Assembly: GCF_020536995.1 (NCBI RefSeq)
Contig: NC_068356.1
Location: forward strand, 83,883,672-83,947,671
Source of the DNA: Dreissena polymorpha
Taxonomy: Eukaryota > Mollusca > Bivalvia > Myida > Dreissenidae
Direction of reading: 5' to 3'
DNA: 64,000 nt
Part shown: in pieces, positions 34,717 through 46,510 of the stretch
Numbering within the stretch: position 1 is the first letter of the stretch
Layout of the letters: the number at the start of each line of letters is the position of its first letter
Notes under the pieces: model-generated
What the model was told of the DNA's origin: nothing
The model's database searches: none
The model's input: only the letters and a program-made list of their open reading frames with translations
Translations under genes and position numbers: made by a program

Positions 34717-35921
34717 TATGTGACTTTTTAATTTATAGGGATATTGCTAGTTAAATTATGCATTGCACTGTCGATCAATCAGATTATATTTGAGATATTC
34801 AACAATGATGTGTGTACTTATATGTCAAATTTTGACGAAATCCGTTCTTTAATTATAGAGAAAAAAATGAAAAATGTAAGTGTTGTGTTGGAAGTGCGAT
34901 TGAGTGTACATGTATTTGTTTATTTCTATACAAGTTTAGGTAAATGTATACAGATATTTATGGTTAGTCTTATATTAAACAACATTATGATTCAAATAAA
35001 GTCATTTATATATTTCTTTATTTATAAGCAATACTTTAAAAACGCAATCAAAAATTGACTTCCAATCATAATATAGCTCTAAAAAAATAGTTACAAGAGA
35101 TAAAACGTTGACTCAAGTCATACATTTGAAGCATGACTTCCTGTGGTATATAATTAACTGTGAAGTACTCTTACCATTTCCTAGATCAATTTGTATCTAA
35201 TCAATTCTTGAGAAACAAAAAACTCACAAATGACAGATGAACTAAATTGATAATATAATTACTGGTGGTGTCAACAGGATATACTTAATTGCCCACTTTT
35301 TCCAAACACAGAGTAGCTACTGTCCATTGTACGTCAAGGGCAGTTATGTTAAGTACATATGCAACCATGCGTAATACATGGTACATACAGAGATAACGCC
35401 AGTTTAAGGGTTATATTAAGCTTCTTGACAAATGCAATAGTTTCCATTAATATACTTACTGGATGCACTTTATTAAGAGGATCTTAATGCGGGTTAAATT
35501 ATTGTCACAAGAATCACTATTCTAATGCGCATGTCATTCACTCCTCATATCTTACTTACTATCTGTATTAACTGTATTTTCACATATATATTCTTGTTAT
35601 AAAAAGCTATATTATAGAGCAGACAACTTGTCTTTAAACAATATTTTTGTTTGTTTATGCTTACGAAAATAACCGTATGTTTTGTTTACATGTCTATTCT
35701 CAGCATTTTAATCATGTTCATTAAATGCCCGTTTTGTAAATAAACGATTAATGAATGAATTAAAAATGGTATTGTTACTTTTTGTTAATTAAAGTCGTTA
35801 TTAATTATTTTTATTTTTATCTCTAAACAAAAATCAAGTCAATGCGTTAATTAATAACACGGATATAAATAAAATAATAAAATGTTACAAACTGATTTTT
35901 CTTCCAGATCTTGAAAGAATA
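34717..35921. other. Unique AT-rich DNA
   Basis: Contains a 104-codon open frame (34744-35058, +) with low-complexity hydrophobic composition and no domain; I do not support it as a gene. No repeat recognised. Confidence 0.5.
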
Positions 35922-36483
35922 GACGTGTGCATGCCGTGTCTACCGTGAAGCCTGAAGGAGGATGCTAACACTGTGATGACGTGTGCATGCCGTGTCTACC
36001 GTGAAGCCTGAAGGAGGATGCTAACACTGTGATGACGTGTGCATGCCGTGTCTACCGTGAAGCCTGAAGGAGGATGCTAACACTGTGATGACGTATGCAT
36101 GCCGTGTCTACCGTGAAGCATGAAGGAGGGTGCCAACACTGTGATGACGTGTGCATGCCGTGTCTACCGTGAAGCATGAAAGAGGGTGCTAACACTGTGA
36201 TGACGTGTGCATGCTGTGTCTACCGTGAAGCCTGAAGGAGGGTACTAACACTGTGATGACGTGTGCATGCCGTGTCTACCGTGAAGCCTGAAGGAGGGTG
36301 CTAACACTGTGATGACGTGTGCATGCCGTGTCTACCGTGAAGCCTGAAGGAGGATGCTAACACTGTGATGACGTGTGCATGCCGTGTCTACCGTGAAGCC
36401 TGAAGGAGGGTGCTAACACTGTGATGACGTGTGCATGCCGTGTCTACCGTGAAGCCTGAAGGAGGGTGCTAATACTGTGATGA
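35922..36483. repeat. Minisatellite, 10 units of 56 bp
   Basis: The unit begins GACGTGTGCATGCCGTGTCT, continues ACCGTGAAGCCTGAAGGAGG and ends with TGCTAACACTGTGAT. Ten units keep a strict 56-bp period with only one or two differences each, so the array is young or actively homogenised. 56 is not a multiple of three, so no protein repeat is encoded. It stops 30 bp before the next MITE. Confidence 0.95.
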
Positions 36484-36513
36484 GTCTGTTGTCGTTATCG
36501 TTGTTTAATATGA

Positions 36514-36752
36514 ATTAGCCTCACGATAGGAAAACGGGGTTTAATGCATGTGCAAAAAAGTGTCGTTCGAGATAAACATGTGCAGTCCACACTTTCCACT
36601 TTTATGGAATTTGTCGTCTCTTCTTAACCAAAATCCAGTCGAGGAGGAAAGTGTCGACTCTGATCAGCTTGTGCGTTTGCTAATTATTGCAGGTAATCTA
36701 GGAAGATACTTTACGCATGTGCATTAAGCGCAGTTTTCCAGAGCGGGGCTTA
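36514..36752. mobile_element. Nested-hairpin MITE copy
   Basis: GCCTCACGATAGGAAAACGG at left and CAGTTTTCCAGAGCGGGGC at right are the outer repeat. CTTAATGCATGTGC-type and GCATGTGCATTAAGCG arms follow. The middle is shortened. Confidence 0.75.
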
Positions 36753-37889
36753 TTTATAGTTCTCGGATTATACATAATAAACGAATCTAGGCCAGGTTGT
36801 TTAATACATTGAGCAAGTCCCACTACAACAACATACTTGCATTATGATAGAAAATGGCGAAAAGGTGACTTGTGTTTATTTATAATAATACTTAAATTAT
36901 TATTTTATTTGCCAAACCAAAAAGCGCATTTGAATTGTTTATGCGAGATGAAACCACTTTTGTATCGTTCAGTTTTATATGATGTTCATTTATAGTCTTA
37001 TTGTTGTAATACTGGATTGCATGTTTCAAAATCACCGCTTTAAAAATGTCAATTGCATGAAGAAATTGAAAATCTGGAAGATCATTATTGCGAATGATCA
37101 GTTGTTACGTAGAGACTGTAATTCCATATAATTTATCATGTGTCAGTCCAATTGTTAATCTTAAAGTTGATCAAATTAAATGCAACAAGGTAAGAAAGGA
37201 GTGACAGAAAGGAGTGACTATTATAGAACCACCACAACGCAAGGAACAAATAGAACATGTGAAGCGCGTATAGAAACAGAATATGGCCAAATATGATTAC
37301 CGGTTATGCAAAGAATGCCGCATAAAGAATTAGACTTACTCAGATGTACAGTTAAACAATACGAAAGGAGCACACAGAAAGATAAAATGCAATTATGTGA
37401 AGGAACAATTAAAAATGTTTAAAAGCATTGACCGCTGATATTTGTCAGTTTTTGACATACTTAGAGACATATCTATGCAACTTGATTTTTTGCCACGCAT
37501 CATCTATTTTCGCGATGATATTTCCTTAGGCTAAAAGCAACGAAAACACAAACGACCAATGCTATATTAAATACAAGAACAATATACAAAGGACGTCAAT
37601 ATTTTCTCCCGTAAAAATTACCGCTTTTGTGTTGCTTCCCGTTTCTGTATCCTGGCCTTCAGTCGAGGAAATAAACTGTTTGACAAGTAAAAAGCCCATG
37701 TGATCATCGATACATGTATGTTTGCTGTATTCTTTATTAGGACAATAGGTGGCGAAAGCAATGTATGCCTCGGTAGATACCTGTTTTAGCCTACAGCTAA
37801 ATGATTTTATATTACAAATGACCGTGGGATGAAGATAAGGTTTATCCAACAGGTTACCTTTATCCAACGTCTAGTACATTTACATAGAG
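36753..37889. other. Unique DNA with one unexplained open frame
   Basis: A 101-codon minus-strand frame (37867-37562) has three Cys in its N-terminal half, CNIKSFSCRLKQVSTEAYIA and YCPNKEYSKHTCIDDHMGF, and a hydrophobic end. It reads more like protein than the other random frames but I recognise no family, no start context and no splice structure. Possibly an old exon or retroelement piece. Confidence 0.3.
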
Positions 37890-38560
37890 ACTACTTTTTT
37901 GGCCTTTCACCTATGGTTAAAGGTCAAACACAGGGACGACTTTTAGACGATTTAGATCTAAGTAGTTAAAATGTATCAAGATATTTCATTTGTTCTTAAA
38001 TTTGATTTCAAATATGAATTGAATGTTTAATTTTCAAATCAAAAAACCGTATATAAATACAATTTATCAAACCACATAAAGCGTTTCTTTTAAATAAGTT
38101 TACCTAAAAAAAAAATCCTGATCCAAACGGGGTATTGAACTAGTGTATCCCGCGTGATAACACTCTTACCGCGACGCTAAGAAGCTTAAACAAGTCCAAA
38201 AAGGTTAAAAAGCTTATTTTACTACACAGCTAGACCTTATTTTAATACACAGCTGACGAAATCACTTGATTGCGTCATTCAAATCAAGGACGCTTATGAC
38301 GTAATCTGTGCATTTGGTACGAATGTGCGTTTTTACGATAGATTATTCAATATTCATAACAGTGTGAATAAACGCGATGGAATATATTACTTGAATGAAA
38401 CCGGTGAGACTGAATTTTCGATTTCTTTAAATGTCGAATGTATTCGAAAAACGCGATGTGTTTTTGAACGATTGACAGATTTAGAAAAGTGTCAGTGAAT
38501 TGTTCTTACTTTACGAAGGAAATCGATGTTGACTTAAAAGGGTAACTTCTTTGATGAAGA
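37890..38560. repeat. Dispersed repeat with a tRNA-like part on the minus strand
   Basis: Shares AACCGGTGAGACTG and flanking blocks with 16036-16700. Read on the minus strand, 38195-38120 contains TTAGCGTCGCGGTAAGAGTG (A-box-like) and TAGTTCAATACCC (B-box-like) about 35 bases apart, resembling a tRNA-derived SINE head. Ends not resolved. Confidence 0.45.
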
Positions 38561-39504
38561 AGTCGGTTTTTGTCAGTCGATCAAAGAATGTCTATCCACA
38601 CAGAATTGCCTGCTTACACCAAGTGCGATTTGCGTTATTTGCGCATTAAAATTGCCAAAAGCCATCCCAGGAAACCCAATACCTTGTGAGCAGCATAATA
38701 CCATCCGATCAGCTTTGTATATTTTAGCGTGAACTTACATAGGCTAAGTAAATTGGAAAAAAATAATTTCAAAATCCAATTTCAAACAACTGTGCAGATC
38801 TATTAGCATTGATAACAAAGGTATTGGCCTAAATGTAGAAAAAATCCTGACACATTTTCTTAAAAAATGAGCGAATTGTGGCTCCCTGAAGTAGAAGATC
38901 GGGCAAAATGGGCCAAAACTGCTTTAATTTGCAAGCCACTACAATAATAAAATGATTTATACAAACTTACACATGTCTGCCATAATCTCTCAGCAGGGTT
39001 TCTCAAGAAAACAATTTTTTGTGGATAATATAAAAATCGGCACAGACTGGCCATGGAAGGAACTCATCTACATCGTACGTTGCTGCCGTCAAGCTTGACA
39101 AATATGCGACGGGTGGTGAGAAAATAAAGTAAGAATGAGGAAAAGTAAAGTGAGAAGAGTTGATAGTTAAAAGTCAGAATGACATTACAGATGCGTCCCC
39201 AGCAAACAAATAGTTGATTTTGACCTTTTAATTTCAATGAGCTGACTTGTTACTTCCCTTTTAACGAATTTGACCACGGCTAGTTTATAGACACAAACGC
39301 GACTTACAAAAATGTTGATACCGATTTTAGCTTGATGCTATTAATATAATTTGGATTTAACGTGTGTATGACCAAGGTAAGTGTTATTCTTTTAATCAAC
39401 TTTAATTTTTATGGGTAAACATGTGTTAAAGTCGTGTTGAAGTCGAAAGACTTCAAAAACAGTTTTAACACATTCGTTAAAAATGAAAAATTATCACTGT
39501 ATTA
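38561..39504. other. Unique DNA
   Basis: Nothing recognised. Confidence 0.5.
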
Positions 39505-39884
39505 AGTATACTTACATGTATCCCGGGTACGGTAAATATACTTAAACGTACCCGGTCGATATTAGACTGTACCCGAGTTGTGTTCCCGCCCAAAATCCGA
39601 TGTCGTAAAACGCGCTATCGATTTATACCGTAAAACGTTATTGTTTATCTGCAATAAATCTGTAATATCTTTAAAAAAAATGCATCAACATGCTTTTTGA
39701 GTATGAGTTTCGAAAATATAGAGGTCATTTAACATAAAAGTTGACATAAATGTGAATTAATAAAAAAAATAGCCGACAACGACCGATTTAGCGTTAAAAT
39801 TCCCAGGAACGTTTGAGTATGTTTACCTTAACAGGGGAACCTGTAAGTATACTTAAGAGTACCCGGGGTACATGTAAGTAGTAC
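39505..39884. mobile_element. MITE with CTTACATGTAYCCCGGGTAC termini
   Basis: CTTACATGTATCCCGGGTAC at 39511-39530 is inverted at the right end as GTACCCGGGGTACATGTAAG (39859-39878). A second, inner copy of GTATACTTAA..GTACCCGG occurs at each side. No coding capacity. About 380 bp. Confidence 0.7.
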
Positions 39885-40489
39885 CCTAGCCGACAATGAC
39901 CAATAGAGCAATATTAGCTTTTTGGGACGAAGGATGCAATCGAAACACTATTTTTAATCTTGACGACACTTGAAGGTTTAAGAATGAAATTGAAACCTTA
40001 CAGTTTCTCAATAAAATTGCTGTACATGGACAACCAGAGTTATTGTTCCCTTTTAATTATAAAAGTACACTTATAAGTTTTTTTACGCTGACTGGAGAAC
40101 ATACTTAAACTGTGAGTTGATTTGCATATTGTTTCATATTAGTCCCTAGGTGGTGTTGATACGGGATTTTAATTGCCACACAACGATCAAAACTGATTCA
40201 CATTTACTGACCAAAGAGAGGTAATTCAATTTGAGAAAGAAAATCGAACAGACACGTTGAATTCCCGTATAGAGCACTGATAATTCATACAAAAAATTGC
40301 GACCACTGGCTTATTTCAATTGTTTTGGCAATAAGCCTTTCAACTATAATTATTTGTTTCTGATATCTTTGGGATAACACTTACCATACCATACCATAAC
40401 TATTGCCGATTCAATGTTAGTAAATGAATTTTAAATTTAATGGACATACGCATCGCTTCCGAGTGTGTGGATATGAACAATATGGCTTT
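39885..40489. other. Unique DNA
   Basis: Nothing recognised. Confidence 0.5.
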
Positions 40490-40590
40490 TATAATCGAGG
40501 CCCGCTCTGGAAAAACGGGGCTCAGTGCATAGGCAAGTGATAAGTCTGTGCAGTCCGTGCAGGCTAATCAGGCGCACTGTTTCGAAAAGG
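40490..40590. mobile_element. Nested-hairpin MITE, left fragment
   Basis: GAGGCCCGCTCTGGAAAAACGGGGCTCAGTG, then the inner palindrome GTGCAGTCCGTGCAGG. The rest is missing. Confidence 0.6.
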
Positions 40591-40736
40591 GATAAGAAAA
40601 TAACAAATATATATATAATAGAGAAAGACCTGATGAACATTGATAAAAAACACACATTCCATCAAGCTTGATGCGTTCGCAAAGTTTTGTATGCAATTAA
40701 AATCCACAGAGGACTTAGTATTATGCAAACCAAAGT

Positions 40737-41056
40737 GATTGTTAATGTAATCTAATATCACATGTGTACGCATTTATATAGAATAAATCTTATTATTAAA
40801 AACATATTTCATGAGAATGAATACTTCTTATATGACACCATTAACATTTTAACCCTTTCTCACTCAAAAGCAAAGTGAAATTTGCTATGTGCAAACACCA
40901 TAAAACCAGAACAGCCTGCGAGTAACTCGAAGTCTGTTAATTTTTTATGCTGTTTGCTGCTCATCAGTATCTAAGGGTTGGGTAAGAGGTCTTTACAATT
41001 ATAATCTTGTAAGGACGTAAGGAATGTCTTTAACTAAATTTATTTTATTTTCTAAA
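40737..41056. repeat. Satellite unit left of Harbinger, with a TTAACCCTTT repeat inserted
   Basis: 40737-40848 matches the satellite to the right of the Harbinger element (TTATATAGAATAAATCTTAT and AAAAACATATTTCATGA compare with 46970-47000 and 47495-47530). From 40849 a TTAACCCTTTCTCACTC element with CCTGCGAGTAACTCGAAGTC and CTCATCAGTATCTAAGGGTT follows; I recall this as a common short repeat in such genomes. Confidence 0.5.
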
Positions 41057-41622
41057 GGCCGGGTCACACCGCCAGAACTTTGCTTGAGCGTTCCTGGAGC
41101 GGTGAAAAACAATCATCACCGCTCGCTACCGTTCACGACCGTTAAACAGAAGTTGGCCCCCGTTAAGGCAACGCCGTATACGCTCGGTCACCGCTGATGA
41201 TTCCTCCTACCGCTAAGAAAGTTTTGAGCTGCACAAAATATTGCGAGCGGTGAGGAGCCGGCAATTTTCCGCTCCGACAAAGTTCGCCACCGTTCCACCA
41301 ATGCTCAGTCAAAGTTTGGCACCGCTAGACGCAAGTTCGATGACGTTTGGGTCCACAAGGCCAACGCAGAAATCTTGAATGCTGGACAACCGTCTAGCGT
41401 TTTTCGAACGGACACGGAATTGCTGGAACGGTGTCGGGCGTTGAAGTAGCGATCCATTGCAGTGATTAACTTTGGTTTGGCGTTGGTATTGAGGTGTTGG
41501 AGCGGGACCAGAATTTGGCTATAAATACGGGGAGAAATGAGTCAGGAGTCTATTTTAAATCGAGCTATCGTTGAGTGAAGACCTCATTTTAATTTGCTCA
41601 GTTACAGTAAAAGTGTTCTACC

Positions 41623-42921
41623 ATGGATGTTGTGAGACTTGTTGTGATTGGTGCACCAGTTCAGCAGCAGAATGAGAACCTCCTCAGATTGCAACAAGCT
41701 GTTGACAGAAGAAGAGAGAGAAGAAGGAGAGATAGAGTTGTGTGGGTCAAACAGTGGATAATGAGAAGGCCTGAACATGAACTGTATCACAAGGTAATGG
41801 TGGAGCTAAGGAGTGAGGATCCACGAGCCTTCCATCACTTTATAAGCATGACATCAGCCATTTTTGATGAAGTTGTACAGATGCTGACCCCCCGATTGAC
41901 CAAACTAGACACCAATTACCGACCAAGCCTGGAATCTGGTCTCAAAGTGGCAATCACCCAACGGCACCTGGCCTCTGGTAACACCTACAGAAAAATGCAA
42001 TACGCCTGGAGGGTTCCCCACAACACCATCAGTGTGGTAGTTAGAGAAGTGGTAAAGGCCATTATTGAGGAGTAAACAGATGAATTGTTGTTTTGCCCAA
42101 TAACTGAACAAGGATGGAGATGCTTGGCTGACAAATGGTTCCAGAGATGGAACTTTCCCCACACAGTTGGTGCTATTGATGGCAATCACGTGGCCTGTAA
42201 AGCTCCTCCTAACTCTGGCTCAGAATTCTACAACTACAAAGGCTTTTACAGCGTGATCCTGTTTGCCATGGTGGATGCTGACTACAAGTTTACTTACATT
42301 GACGTCTCGGGCAATGTCTCATCCTCAGACGCTCAGATCTACAATGAAAGTGATCTACATCGTGGGCTGGACCAGAACAGGATTCATGCCTTTCCTCAGC
42401 CAGACCCCCTACCCAATGACAATCAGAATGTGCCTTACTTCATCATCGGAGATGACGCCTTCTCACTGCGGACCTACCTCATGAAGCCGTACAACACCAG
42501 AAAGCTCACCTATGAAGAGCGCATCTTCAACTGTCGGCTGTCCAGGGCAAGACGGGTCGTGGAGAACGCATTCGGCATCCTGGCCAACAGATTCCATATT
42601 CTGCTCACCATCATGCAACATCACCATGAAACTGTCAGAACCATCGTGGAAGCTTGCTGCATCATCCACAACCTGATGCGCACCCGCTATCCAGTGCTCC
42701 AGAACAGACTTGTGGACCGTGAACAACTAGATGGCAACCTGCAGCCTGGAGAGAAGGACGGAACTTGGAGGACGCTATCGTCGTGCAAGGCCCACACACA
42801 GCCTCGCGTAATGGGAAGAGGCAGCGTAACCTACTCAAGCATTGGTGCAACTCCCCTGCAGGATCAGTGGACTGGCCGGAAAGAATGGTGGCTATCAACT
42901 GAACACTGCGCAGAACACTGA
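41623..42921 (+). pseudogene. Harbinger DDE transposase, one internal stop
   Basis: One frame runs from ATG 41623 to TGA 42921 (432 positions), broken only by a TAA at 42073-42075 after IIEE. Family: HARBI1-like nucleases. Residues ~60-150 form the helical N-terminal region (FHHFISMTSAIFDEVVQMLT, GNTYRKMQYAWRVPHNTISV). The catalytic core follows: D186 in VGAIDGNHVACKAP, the SGNVSSSDAQIYN segment, D277 in IIGDDAFSL and E314 in RRVVENAFGILANRF, so all three acidic residues are present. The role is cut-and-paste DNA transposition in the nucleus together with the MADF-like partner. Apart from the single stop the gene looks fresh, and the stop lies where the family has a tyrosine or similar codon, consistent with one recent change. 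It could also be an assembly error or a spliced position; no intron signals are evident. Confidence 0.9.
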
Positions 42922-43145
42922 GGATACACTTGTGCATTGTCCATATACATGTAATATGTTGCTTACTTTGTTGTAAATGTTATTTGTCATTGTTAAAGGA
43001 ACTCGAACATTAATTGTGCCCCAGTATTGGACATGCAATGAACAAATTGTACTTGTGTTTGTTTGCATTGTTATGAGATTAATTAAGAAACTTGTGATAC
43101 GATTCATTCTTGATGTCATATTAAATTAATAAAAGCACTTTATGT

Positions 43146-43374
43146 TTAATCCATTAAGTCCCAGTAGCGCCTTTCCGCACCTCTGAAAATTTCAGTTCTG
43201 AAGCCATTGTAATAAATAAAACATTTGCTCCAAAAAGGAGCAAATGCTCTATTGTTTTCAATGATTTCAGTACTATGGTGTCTTGTAAGTCGTTAAGCCT
43301 GTAGTAAGCTGTCTTTTTGGTAATTTTAGTCAAAGAGGTAGACTCTAAAAATAGCCTGGGTCTTAATGGGTTAA
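43146..43374. mobile_element. TTAA-ended MITE inside Harbinger
   Basis: The left end TTAATCCATTAAGTCCCA and the reverse complement of the right end TTAACCCATTAAGACCCA match at 16 of 18 positions, with TTAA tips. The central hairpin ATTTGCTCC..GGAGCAAAT (43225-43249) gives a perfect stem. 229 bp, non-coding. Related in its tips to the family at 2998 and 15776. Confidence 0.8.
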
Positions 43375-43591
43375 AACATGTCTTATTAACTCTATAATTC
43401 TACATTCTCAAATCTTTTCTATAAAGAAGGAATGTAGTTGACAATTGTTAATAGTTTTATTTGATCGTTCGTCAAAAAGTTGTAATTCTGTTACTCTTGT
43501 ATCTTCAATGCAATTGAGTAATTAAATAGTAATTAAATTGAATGCGTTTTAATTCCCTTTTATTATTGTTTAATTTGAGTTACAATGCTAT

Positions 43592-43884
43592 GACGTTAAA
43601 TTTTATTTACACTTAAATGTATTATGAATATTGCTGGGCCAAGTGTGAGATTGAGCGCTCTATAACCAGGTTTAAACCCCCAATGCTTTGCATTGACCGT
43701 TCCAAGGCGGTGACCCCAGCTTTATTCATATTTTGTGTTTATGTTGGTTTGTATTGTGCTGTATTGTGCTGTTTTGTACTGTTTGGGCAATCGGTCACTT
43801 GCCTTAAATAAAGGACCAACTAATTGTTTTTAATAAAAATTCAATACTGCTCCAGCAGCTGGAGTTTCACTTCTTTATATTGTT
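43592..43884 (+). repeat. SINE-like repeat, copy inside Harbinger
   Basis: About 293 bp from CGTTAAATTTTATTTACAC to TCACTTCTTTATATTG. A near-identical inverted copy is at 52164-52436. Contains GGTTTAAACCCCC (possible B box), AATAAAGGACC and a tail with the palindrome GCTCCAGCAGCTGGAG. No open frame. Type uncertain: SINE or MITE. Confidence 0.75.
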
Positions 43885-44189
43885 TAATACTTTTTTTAAA
43901 GTTAGAAATTCCAATAAATAAAGAAGTCAATAATAATAAAAATGCTGTTTATTAAAGCTCAAAACTTTTGAGACCACCCAAACACACAAGTGCGCATAAA
44001 ACAATAAACATCAAAACAGCTTGCCAGCTCATCCCTTAAATAAAAATCACATGAAATAACTGAGCAGTCCCTTGAACACATCACAGGCAGTCTCAATTCT
44101 CCTCAACGGTGGCCCTTATCTCTGCCAGTAAATCATCAGTCCCTTGAGCTGTGACGGGGATTGGTATGGATGGAGCATTTATATTTATA

Positions 44190-46168
44190 TTATCCCTGTA
44201 GAATCCACCTCTCGCTGACGGCGCTCATGTTGGCTTGGTTAAAGGAGTAAAACTTCGGCATGTCTGTTAACATGAGTCCTGCGCTGGAGCTCCTTGGGGT
44301 GGAGGATGGCTGGCTGCCTCTGGGTGTCTGCAATTGCTGGAAGTGCTGAGGCTGAGGCTGCTGCCTGAAGCCGTAATGCTGAGTCTGGGGCTGGTATCAA
44401 TGCGGCCGCTGTTTGTAGAAGGTGAGTGTGGACGAAGGTACTGATGCTTGAGGTGGTTGAGCTGGAGGGAGGAGGTGGGGGATGGGTCGCTGCATCTCGT
44501 GGAGGATGGCCGTCATTCCTTCTACTGTGAGCTGGTATTGGGCCTCATGTAGTTGTTGGAAAGACTGGGACATGTACGTGATGAAGGGCTGTCATGCATG
44601 GCTGATCTCCTGGGCTTGGACCAGTCTCTCCAGGAGGGCGTTGGTAGCTTTCATACTATCTCTCATCTCCAGCATCGCAGGGGCGTCTTCAGGCTTGGCT
44701 CTGGTGGCGGCACGGCGTGGTCTGGTTTTGGTGGAGGAGAGAACTAGTGGAGGTGGGGTGCCCTGAGACCTCATGAGTGCCGCTTGAGCTTCAATGAGCG
44801 AGAGGGAACCCTCGTCTTCTTCCCGTTCCTTGACGTCGTGGGAAGACTTGCGAGAGATGCTGGTCGACGCCGAGGGCTGGGCTTTTGGAGGCTGGTTTGC
44901 TAAAGTGTCCTGTGTAAGGGGTATGTTTCTAAGTGGCTGGCCTTTCCTGGGATTGACCTCCATGTGCAGGAAGGCGCAGTTCCTCTGGATGAACAGTTCT
45001 CTGTCCGTCAAGTTCGCTGCAGCCTGGCCAGACTTCTTGCAGATAAGCTTAGCGTAGAGGTCCCGGACTGACTTCCATCATGTCCTGAGAACTTCAGCTC
45101 CCTCCTCAATGTTCAGCTTTCTTGCCTTCCTTGTCCAAAGTTCCGTCCTCTTCTTTGTATCCTTGTAGTCGGTGGCCCCCTTCCTCCACAAAAGTTCGTG
45201 CTCCCGGACCCACTCGATGAGTTGCTCCTGAGTGTCATTTTCGAGAAGGAGGACCTTGCGGCGAGACTTTTTCTGCGGCTGAAGCTGTTCATCTTTCCGT
45301 TCAGAGTCTGAAAAATATAACAGTTGAATAGAAATAATAAATGTATAAATGAAACATATATTATTTAGATTTATTTGTATTGATTTTTCATTGTATATTA
45401 TCACATTATCGTTACCTTCAGCACCAGCAGTAGCACGGCCCTCCTCAGGTTGGTCATCACCGGGTGGTATTTCCTCATTGTTAGGCTGGTACTTTGTCAG
45501 GGCCTTCTCGGGCTCGTCATCAGAGTCTGCAAAAAATAACAAATGAATAATAAATAAGCAAGGTCAATGTAATTGAAAGATTATTATTATCATCATTATC
45601 ATTAACACTACATTTCATACATTTTCAATGGTGATTACCTTCATCAGCAGCTGCCCCTACCTGGGTTGTGGTAGCAGTGGCTGTGGCTGTGTTAGCAGTG
45701 GGTGTGCTAACAGTGGATTCTGATGTGGCATTACTGATCTCTGCAAAATATAACAAATGGATATAACATGAACAATGTCAACGTGATTGAAAGATTATGG
45801 TTATTATTATTATTATTATTATTATCATCACTAAATTTAATATTTCTATTGGCGATTACCTTCATCAATAGCTGTCCCTGCCTGGGCTGTTGCAGCAGTG
45901 GCTGTGTTAACAGTGGCTGTGCTAGCAGTGGATTCTGGTGTGGCATTACTGGTCTCTGCAAAATATAACAAATGAATTATGAATTTAAAATGTTGAAGTA
46001 AAATAAATAACAGCATTTTTTCACAGTTCTTGAATATTTCTTGACACAACTAGTGGGCTACCTATATTTACCTGACTCCATTGGTTCAGCTGCCTGCTCA
46101 GTAATGATCTTCTTGGAGGCTGCTGCGTCTCCATCTCCAGCCTTCCACTTCTTTTGTCTACGTGGCAT
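44190..46168 (-). pseudogene. Harbinger MADF/SANT-like partner gene, five exons, three stops
   Basis: Exons with GT/AG sites, all joined in phase 1: 46168-46072 (MPRRQKKWKAGDGD start, basic), 45955-45860, 45740-45639, 45526-45416 and 45307-44190. Exons 2 and 3 are duplicates of each other (TSNATPESTASTA versus ISNATSESTVSTP), Ser/Thr/Ala-rich; exon 4 is acidic. Exon 5 holds the trihelix/MADF-like domain: LIEWVREHELLWRKGATDYK, then WTRKARKLN and WKSVRDLYAKLICKKSG, followed by a Pro/Ser-rich region, a coiled segment SMKATNALLERLVQAQEI and a Gln/Pro-rich end. Three in-frame stops lie in exon 5: a TGA after EVLRT (45080-45078), where the family has Trp; a TGA at 44594-44592; and a TGA at 44399-44397. 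Known role: binds the transposase and transposon ends and brings them to the nucleus. It is likely not functional here. Confidence 0.75.
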
Positions 46169-46510
46169 GATGAACTTCAACTATCGACTTCTATCAAAAA
46201 TTATCAGAACGTCTATCAAAGCGATCCGTTCAGTTCCATAGTCAGAAGCGGTTTGCCGCTATACCAACTTTAAACTTCCGTCGAGCCGACGCGCGCATGC
46301 GCAGAACGCCGCTCTATCAACGCTCGCGTCACCGCTAAACCAACGCTCGCTACCGCTCGCTACCGTTAAACCAACGCTAAACCAACGGTGGCTTCAGCGG
46401 TGCACCGCTTTGGCAACGCCCGTGTTTTCGATTTTTTTCCCCATTTTGTGCGCGGTGAAGAGCGTTGCCGAAATTCGGCCCCTCTTCATACCGTTTTAGG
46501 CGTGAACATA

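Larger units (their letters stand above)
41057..46510. mobile_element. Harbinger/PIF DNA transposon, nearly complete
   Basis: About 5.45 kb with the two genes that define the group: a DDE transposase (+) and a MADF/SANT-like DNA-binding protein (-), convergent. The left end starts GGCCGGGTCACACCGCC; the right end reads GGCGTGAAC, a worn inverted match. Subterminal motifs recur at both ends (CGCTCGCTACCGTT on the left, several copies with AACCAACGCT on the right), as expected for transposase-complex binding. A target duplication could not be fixed by eye. Two smaller elements (43146-43374 and 43592-43884) lie between the genes and account for roughly 520 bp. Locally far more GC-rich than the flanks, which suggests a later arrival. 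Confidence 0.85.

Noticed and set aside
34744-35058. 104-codon plus-strand frame
   Set aside because: Low-complexity AT-rich translation with no recognisable family.
35922-36483. Coding repeat protein in the 56-bp array
   Set aside because: The period is not a multiple of three and no frame stays open.
42463-42937. Minus-strand frames of 87-91 codons over the Harbinger transposase
   Set aside because: Antisense shadows of a conserved coding sequence.
44482-45057. Plus-strand Trp/Ser-rich frames over the Harbinger partner gene
   Set aside because: Antisense shadows; the minus strand has the MADF-like domain and splice sites.
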